This document shows positions 42,676 through 46,961 of a stretch of 46,961 bases of DNA, one piece after another. Position numbers and translations under genes: made by a program. Every line of letters starts with the position of its first letter. Within the stretch, counting starts at the first letter, position 1. The notes below the pieces were generated by a model, which made no database searches, had not been told where the DNA came from, and worked only from the letters and a program-made list of their open reading frames with translations. Origin of the DNA: an uncultured Clostridia bacterium (lineage in GTDB: Bacteria; Bacillota; Clostridia; Oscillospirales; Acutalibacteraceae); NCBI GenBank assembly GCA_944380875.1, contig CALWJA010000062.1:1-46961 (forward strand), in the 5' to 3' direction.

Positions 42676-43461
42676 ATGTACGAACATCACAAGAAGGCTA
42701 TCGAAAGTATGAAGGCTTATTTTGAAGGCGATCCGGAAATTCTGGGCGTCATCCTGGGCGGTTCCGTGGCAAAAGGATTGGAACGCCCGGATTCCGATAT
42801 TGACGGCATGGTGGTCGTCACCCCTGAGCGTTATGCAGAATTAAAGGCTCAAGGCCGTATTACGGAATGCATCACCGGTTACTGTGAGTATGAAGGCGGA
42901 TATTTTGACATCAAGTATATGACAAAAGAATATCTTATGGCCGCGGCGGATCACGGCAGCGAACCCACCCGAAATTCCTTTCTCTGCAGCCGCTGCATTT
43001 CCTATACAGATCCGGATATTCCCGGTATTGTAGAGCGGATCCCCGTCTTTCAGAAACAGGAAAAACAGGAAAAAATGGATTCGTTTTATGCTGTCCTCCA
43101 TTATGCTACCGATTACTTCTGGCACTTTGTGGAGGATCCCATTCTGCGTTCCCACACCGTTTATGAAATCGTCCATTTTGCCCTTCGCATGCTTATGCAG
43201 GATCGGGAGGTCCTGTATCCCTGCAGCAAAAGCATGGGAGCATATATAGAGCGCATGGAAAACAAGCCTCCCAAGGTGTTGGAGCTTTGCCGAATCTTTG
43301 TGGAAAATCCCACTACGGAAAATATGGAAAATTTCGTTCAGTATGTTCTTTCCAACATCGACTATGAACCCCCGAAGGATTTCCACGATATCGGCACTCG
43401 ATTTGTGGCCGATAATGAACAGTGGTGGTATAAGCAGCGTCCCTTTATAGCCGAATGGTAA
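42676..43461 (+). CDS. nucleotidyltransferase-domain protein, substrate unknown
   Basis: A 261-residue soluble protein with a Pol-beta-type minimal nucleotidyltransferase core at its N-terminus. The motif GGSVAKGLERPDSDIDGMVVV (residues ~35-55) has the GS and the paired Asp (D-x-D) needed for Mg-NTP binding. The third acidic residue is probably in EYEGGYFDIKYMT near residue 80. The C-terminal ~150 residues are helical (TVYEIVHFALRMLMQDREVLYP, ENMENFVQYVLSNIDYEPP), like aminoglycoside or DUF4037-type nucleotidyltransferases. The start ATG lies behind GGAGG (11-base spacing). It stands between metG and tatD with a weak hairpin after it. Resistance, tRNA-related or toxin-type activity are all possible; I cannot choose. 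Confidence 0.85.
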   Translation: MYEHHKKAIESMKAYFEGDPEILGVILGGSVAKGLERPDSDIDGMVVVTPERYAELKAQGRITECITGYCEYEGGYFDIKYMTKEYLMAAADHGSEPTRNSFLCSRCISYTDPDIPGIVERIPVFQKQEKQEKMDSFYAVLHYATDYFWHFVEDPILRSHTVYEIVHFALRMLMQDREVLYPCSKSMGAYIERMENKPPKVLELCRIFVENPTTENMENFVQYVLSNIDYEPPKDFHDIGTRFVADNEQWWYKQRPFIAEW

Positions 43462-43469
43462 GAATACCC

Positions 43470-43492
43470 CAACCGGTCTTTGATCGGTTTTT
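43470..43492 (+). terminator. weak hairpin after the nucleotidyltransferase gene
   Basis: 5-bp stem AACCG / CGGTT followed by TTTTC. It is short and may allow readthrough into tatD. Confidence 0.4.
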
Positions 43493-43510
43493 CAGGAAAG
43501 GAATCGCTTA

Positions 43511-44320
43511 ATGGAAAGTATACATACAGAAAAGGCACCCATGTCTCCCGGCATTTTTGATTCCCATGCCCATTACGACAGCGAACAGTTTCAGGAGGAT
43601 CTGCACACTTTTTTGCCCTCGCTGTTTCAAAAGGGCGTCTGCGGCATTATAAACTGCGGGACGGATCTCTCCTCTTCCCGTTTTACAGCGGACCTCTGCG
43701 CCCGGTATGCTCCCGTTTACGGGGCAGCCGGTATTCATCCTGAATGTGCCGGAAATCCTCCGGAAAACTGGGAAAGCGCATTGGAAGAGATTCTGCGCCT
43801 GCCCAAAATGGTGGCTGTGGGGGAAATCGGATTGGATTACCATTGGGAAGAAAACCCCGCGAGAGACGTGCAGAAGGAAGTCTTCGCCGCACAGCTTCGC
43901 CTTGCAAATCGGCTGGGTCTGCCGGTGATCGTGCACGACCGGGACGCCCATGGAGACACCATGGACCTTCTTCGCCAATATAAACCCAAAGGGGTTGTGC
44001 ACTGCTTTTCCGGAAGTGTGGAAATGATGCGGGAAGCGGTAAAACTGGGGCTGTATATTGGCCTTGGAGGCGCCGTGACCTTTAAAAATGCCCGGGTGCC
44101 CGTGGAGGTGGCAAAGGAAGTTCCTTTAGACCGCCTTCTCACGGAAACGGACTGCCCCTATATGGCGCCTGTGCCTTTCCGGGGGAAACGGTGCGATTCT
44201 TCTATGATCGTATATACAGCCGGAAAGATCGCCGAAATAAAGGGAGTACCTTTGAGCGAAATTCTGGAAGCAGGACGCCGCAATGCCCGGGAACTTTTTT
44301 CCCTTCCGGATTTCCCGTAA
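43511..44320 (+). CDS. tatD: TatD-family metal-dependent hydrolase (3'-5' DNase type)
   Basis: Cytoplasmic TIM-barrel amidohydrolase-fold nuclease implicated in DNA repair and nucleic-acid quality control. The 269-residue product has the metal ligands in order: His19 and His21 (FDSHAHYD), Glu105 (VGEIGLDYHW), His142 (VIVHDRDAHGD), His164 (VHCFSGS) and Asp214 (TETDCPYMAP). The start ATG lies behind GGAAAGG. Compared with the usual TatD start it carries about 13 extra N-terminal residues; an ATG at residue 11 (MSPGIFDSHAH) is nearer the family start but lacks a ribosome site. Location downstream of metG is a common arrangement in Firmicutes. Confidence 0.95.
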   Translation: MESIHTEKAPMSPGIFDSHAHYDSEQFQEDLHTFLPSLFQKGVCGIINCGTDLSSSRFTADLCARYAPVYGAAGIHPECAGNPPENWESALEEILRLPKMVAVGEIGLDYHWEENPARDVQKEVFAAQLRLANRLGLPVIVHDRDAHGDTMDLLRQYKPKGVVHCFSGSVEMMREAVKLGLYIGLGGAVTFKNARVPVEVAKEVPLDRLLTETDCPYMAPVPFRGKRCDSSMIVYTAGKIAEIKGVPLSEILEAGRRNARELFSLPDFP

Positions 44321-44393
44321 ATTCCCATTTTCTTTCCCGGGGATAAGGATGGTATTCTCTATCTTCGTGTTTTCCCTTTCTTTTTGCCTAAGC

Positions 44394-44426
44394 CGAAACA
44401 GGGAGCCTTTTGGGTGCCGTGTTTCG
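44394..44426 (+). promoter_or_regulatory. inverted repeat upstream of the PurF-like gene (PurR-operator-like)
   Basis: CGAAACA (44394-44400) and TGTTTCG (44420-44426), perfect 7-bp arms 19 bases apart, ~40 bases before the start codon. Inverted CGAA cores at about this spacing recall the paired PurBoxes of Bacillus PurR, but outer bases differ. It may instead be an RNA stem. Confidence 0.35.
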
Positions 44427-44464
44427 TTGACCCTATAGTCTATTTTTAAATTTGGAGGAACATT

Positions 44465-45871
44465 ATGGGCGGATTTTTTGGAGTAGCATCAAAAGAAGAC
44501 TGCGTATTTGATCTGTTTTTCGGGACGGACTACCACTCCCATCTGGGAACCCGTCGGGCCGGTATGGCTGTATACGACGCGGAAAGAGGTTTCGATCGTT
44601 CCATCCACAACATCGAAAACGCCCCTTTTCGCACAAAATTTGATAAAGACGTCAGCGAAATGAGGGGATATCTGGGAATCGGATGCATTTCCGATTACGA
44701 ACCCCAGCCGCTGATTGTCCGTTCCCATCACGGTACATACGCTATTTCCACAGTAGGAAAAATCAACAACACCGATTCCCTGGTAAAGGATATTTTCAAA
44801 ACAGGAAAAACCCATTTTCTGGAGATGAGCGGCGGCGATATCAACGCTACGGAACTGGTAGCCGCCATGATTAACCAGAAGGAAAATCTGATTGAGGGAA
44901 TCCAATATGCTCAGGAAGTGATCGACGGCTCTATGACGATCCTTCTGATGACGCAAAAGGGGATCTACGCCGCCAGGGACAAGCTGGGGCGCACTCCCGT
45001 CTGCATCGGCAAAAAAGAGGACGCCTACTGCGCTTCCTTTGAAAGCTTCGCTTATCTGAATCTGGGATATACGGAAGAGCGGGAATTGGGTCCCGGTGAA
45101 ATCGTGGTTATGACACCGGAAGGCGTCCGAACCCTGGTAAAGCCCGGAAAGGATATGAAAATCTGTACTTTCCTTTGGGTATACTATGGATACCCCTCTT
45201 CCTCCTACGAGGGCATCAGTGTAGAAAAGATGCGATATAACTGCGGCGCCATGCTGGCCAAAAGGGATGACGCCCATCCGGATATTGTTGCGGGTGTTCC
45301 CGATTCCGGCACCGCCCATGCCATTGGATATGCCAACACCTCCGGCATCCCCTTCTCCAGGCCTTTCATCAAGTATACTCCTACCTGGCCCCGTTCCTTT
45401 ATGCCTACCATGCAGAGCAAGCGGAATCTCATCGCAAAAATGAAGCTGATCCCTGTCCATGACCTGATCCAGGGCAGAAGCCTTCTTCTGATCGATGACT
45501 CCATTGTCCGTGGAACACAGCTCCGGGAAACAACGGAATTTCTTTATCAAAGCGGCGCCAAGGAAGTGCATATCCGCCCTGCCTGTCCGCCCATCCTTTA
45601 CGGCTGCAAATATCTGAATTTTTCCCGTTCCACTTCGGAGATGGATCTGATCACACGGCGTGTGATACAGGAAATCGAAGGAGAGAATCCAAACGTGGAC
45701 CTTTCCCTCTATTCCAACCCGGATACACCGGAATATAAAGAAATGCTTCGCCGGATCGGCGAAAAGCTGAGCTTTACCACCCTTCGGTATCACCGGCTGG
45801 ACGATATGATCGAATCCGTCGGCATTGACAGGGAAAAACTCTGCACCTATTGCTGGGACGGGAAGGAATAA
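44465..45871 (+). CDS. PurF-like amidophosphoribosyltransferase homologue lacking the glutaminase cysteine
   Basis: A 468-residue homologue of glutamine PRPP amidotransferase. The N-terminal Ntn (class II glutaminase) domain is present in fold (GTDYHSHLGTRRAGM, residues ~20-35) but starts MGGFFGVAS instead of MCGIxGI, so the nucleophilic Cys at position 2 is Gly. The C-terminal phosphoribosyltransferase domain has a complete PRPP loop, LIDDSIVRGT (342-351). Cysteines that could hold a [4Fe-4S] cluster are retained: KICTFLWVYYG, CPPILYGC and the terminal CTYC (460, 463). It may use free ammonia, another amine donor, or be regulatory. Clean ATG with GGAGG upstream. No pur genes adjoin, which argues against it being the main PurF. 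Confidence 0.88.
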   Translation: MGGFFGVASKEDCVFDLFFGTDYHSHLGTRRAGMAVYDAERGFDRSIHNIENAPFRTKFDKDVSEMRGYLGIGCISDYEPQPLIVRSHHGTYAISTVGKINNTDSLVKDIFKTGKTHFLEMSGGDINATELVAAMINQKENLIEGIQYAQEVIDGSMTILLMTQKGIYAARDKLGRTPVCIGKKEDAYCASFESFAYLNLGYTEERELGPGEIVVMTPEGVRTLVKPGKDMKICTFLWVYYGYPSSSYEGISVEKMRYNCGAMLAKRDDAHPDIVAGVPDSGTAHAIGYANTSGIPFSRPFIKYTPTWPRSFMPTMQSKRNLIAKMKLIPVHDLIQGRSLLLIDDSIVRGTQLRETTEFLYQSGAKEVHIRPACPPILYGCKYLNFSRSTSEMDLITRRVIQEIEGENPNVDLSLYSNPDTPEYKEMLRRIGEKLSFTTLRYHRLDDMIESVGIDREKLCTYCWDGKE

Positions 45872-46010
45872 TTTTTGCCATTGTGTTTTCTCCGCAGAGG
45901 CATTTAACAAAATAATTTATGGCATTTATCGTTTTGTCTCCATGATCGTATTATCCACTGCATAAAAATCTCACACCCTTCAAACGATAAATGTATTTGT
46001 TGAAATGATA

Positions 46011-46058
46011 AATCCCCCGCAGGGATGGCGGAATTTTTTGCCATCCCTCCGGGGGATT
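46011..46058. terminator. terminator between the PurF-like gene and the phosphatase remnant
   Basis: Two stacked stems, AATCCCCCG / CGGGGGATT (46011-46019, 46050-46058) and GGGATGGC / GCCATCCC (46022-46029, 46040-46047), with T-rich tails on both strands. The preceding 45,872-46,010 bases show no gene. Confidence 0.85.
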
Positions 46059-46120
46059 CTTCTTGTTTTTTCAAAACCTGGAGAACATTTTATGCCGAAG
46101 AACGCAGGCCCGTTTGCGGC

Positions 46121-46555
46121 TCATTCAGCTCCCTTTTCCAGAAGATGCTGCAGAAGGCCCTCGCAGCCTTCCCGTATATCCCGGAAGGCTCTGTCAAAAT
46201 CCCCTGTATACCAGGGATCATCTACATCTCGGGGAATAGAAGTAAAATCCATCAACCGGTAAACCTTTCCTTCCGGATCCCCTCCCAGGATACGCAGCAT
46301 TCCCCGCAGATTGTATTCTTCCATACCGATTAAATAGTCATAGAGAGCATAGTCTTCCCGCCTAAGCTGAACGGCGCCTCTCTTTTCGAAGGGTATACCT
46401 TCCCGGCGCAGCTTCCTTTGGGCAGGAGGATAAATGGGATTGCCTATTTCTTCCCGGCTTACAGCCGCAGAAAAAGCGCAAAACTCCTTTGAAATTCCCC
46501 TTTCTTTCACGAGACAGTTGAAAATCGCTTCCGCCATGGGGCTACGACAAATATT
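46121..46555 (-). pseudogene. low-molecular-weight protein-tyrosine phosphatase, N-terminus replaced
   Basis: The sequence from NICRSPMAEAIFNCLV onward is a low-molecular-weight phosphatase/arsenate-reductase-family protein of ~145 residues, ending near 46121, with the general-acid loop (VDDPWYTGDFDRAF) intact. The normal start would read like VLFVCxGNICRSP. Here the bases just upstream translate as AIAVSC-NICRSP, so the strand and the catalytic P-loop cysteine are missing and the frame meets a stop a few codons earlier. A GTG at 46564 opens the frame but would give an inactive protein. The break coincides with a sharp move to AT-rich DNA carrying the beginning of an unrelated gene. Whether this is a true rearrangement or an assembly join cannot be told here. 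Confidence 0.75.
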
Positions 46556-46776
46556 GCAGGACACTGCAATGCTTCCTCATACTTTGCTTTCTGCTTTTTC
46601 ATTGCAGCAACACTTAGTTCCATTTCCTTCACTACATCAATTATTGCAAAGTTAACACCATATATTTCAACCATCATAATGTCACGCATAGTCATAAAAA
46701 TCGGCAATTGTAATTTATTCTTATATTCTGCTATTTTTACTTTGCAGCCGAAATACTGCTCTAATTGCTTTTGCAT
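46507..46776 (-). CDS. 5' part of an AT-rich gene fused across the junction (regulator-like N-terminus)
   Basis: An 89-codon frame with ATG (46774-46776) and AAGGAG 7 bases upstream. Residues 1-73 (KQLEQYFGCKVKIAEYKNKLQLP..., ELSVAAMKKQKAKYEEALQCP) read like the N-terminal domain of a family of ~200-residue MarR-like winged-helix regulators of Firmicutes; this match is from memory and uncertain. The last 16 residues (AIFVVAPWRKRFSTVS) are the phosphatase gene read out of frame, so the native gene is truncated at about 46,556. Base composition is far more AT-rich than anywhere else in the window. A control region with repeated TAACATA lies upstream. Probably non-functional as it stands. Confidence 0.5.
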   Translation of the reverse strand: MQKQLEQYFGCKVKIAEYKNKLQLPIFMTMRDIMMVEIYGVNFAIIDVVKEMELSVAAMKKQKAKYEEALQCPAIFVVAPWRKRFSTVS

Positions 46777-46806
46777 ATGACATCTCCTTGTAACATAATT
46801 TCATTC

Positions 46807-46848
46807 GTAATAACATATTTTATGTTACTTTTCAATATTTTATGTTAT
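46807..46848 (-). promoter_or_regulatory. promoter with direct and inverted TAACATA-type repeats
   Basis: Minus strand: TTGAAA (46830-46835), 17-base spacer, TATTAC (46807-46812). TAACATAAAATAT occurs twice, the second copy also forming the palindrome AACATA-AAA-TATGTT inside the spacer. Such repeats suggest autoregulatory operators of the gene that begins at 46776. Confidence 0.5.
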
Positions 46849-46961
46849 TTCTTTATAATCGACCTGGTTTCTATGCATATTTAGGTAAGGTATACGATTA
46901 TTATTAAAAGTACAACCACATAATATGTATTGCAGTCAAATATCATAAACAAACCGACACT

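Noticed and set aside
44489-45910. 473-codon open frame antisense to the PurF-like gene
   Set aside because: Shadow frame; the sense strand has all the PurF family motifs and a good ribosome site.

Overview
This window looks like chromosomal DNA of a spore-forming, anaerobic, low-to-mid GC Firmicute, most likely a gut clostridium of the Oscillospiraceae/Ruminococcaceae type. The supporting signs are strong AGGAGG-type ribosome sites with frequent TTG and GTG starts, a SpoIID-like protein, lipoprotein-anchored efflux adaptors, an anaerobe's oxygen-defence genes (FprA flavodiiron protein, desulfoferrodoxin), ferredoxin-dependent indolepyruvate oxidoreductase and a PTS. The genus assignment is inference. 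I see no rRNA, tRNA, CRISPR array, insertion sequence or prophage.

Layout. 1-4.9 kb (minus strand): FprA (runs off the left edge), glyceraldehyde-3-phosphate dehydrogenase, citrate synthase and a membrane protein. 5-8.7 kb (plus): SpoIID-like protein, then an ECF sigma factor overlapping an RsgI-like membrane anti-sigma protein with three PepSY domains. 8.7-10.8 kb (minus): ptsH-ptsI, both with unusual residues. 10.9-17.3 kb (minus): a MORN-repeat protein, a degenerate metallo-beta-lactamase-fold protein, an MBOAT O-acyltransferase and a DHHW protein (probably one transcription unit), and a separate 65-residue membrane protein. 17.4-22.7 kb (plus): trmL, then the glycolytic run pgk-tpiA-gpmI, then a small XRE regulator. 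22.9-24.5 kb (minus): a solute-binding lipoprotein without permeases. 24.9 kb (plus): desulfoferrodoxin. 25.4-33.6 kb (minus): an efflux operon of three tandem membrane-fusion lipoproteins, a 10-TM FtsX/MacB-like permease and two ATPases, one with a C-terminal AbrB-like domain. 33.6-38.1 kb (minus): ACT-domain protein and the arylacetate operon paaK-iorA-iorB. 38.3 kb (minus): a 57-residue membrane protein. 39.1-45.9 kb (plus): LCP-family protein, metG, a nucleotidyltransferase, tatD and a PurF-like protein without the glutaminase cysteine. 46.1-47 kb (minus): a low-molecular-weight phosphatase gene decapitated at about 46,556 and joined to very AT-rich DNA that carries the start of another gene.

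How the genes fit together. GapA, Pgk, TpiA and GpmI cover middle glycolysis, and ptsH/ptsI would supply phosphotransfer for sugar uptake or its regulation. PaaK and IorAB interconvert aryl-pyruvates, arylacetyl-CoA and arylacetates, with an ACT protein as a possible amino-acid sensor. FprA and desulfoferrodoxin remove oxygen and superoxide. LCP, MBOAT/DHHW and SpoIID act on the envelope.

Most worth a second look: the MORN plus degenerate MBL-fold pair next to an O-acetylation module; the three-adaptor efflux operon with an AbrB-tailed ATPase; the palindromic operator and terminator-ended leader before paaK; the atypical EI/HPr pair; the Cys-less PurF paralog; and the junction at 46.56 kb. 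Motif calls rest on reading the translations and on family knowledge; no database search was run.
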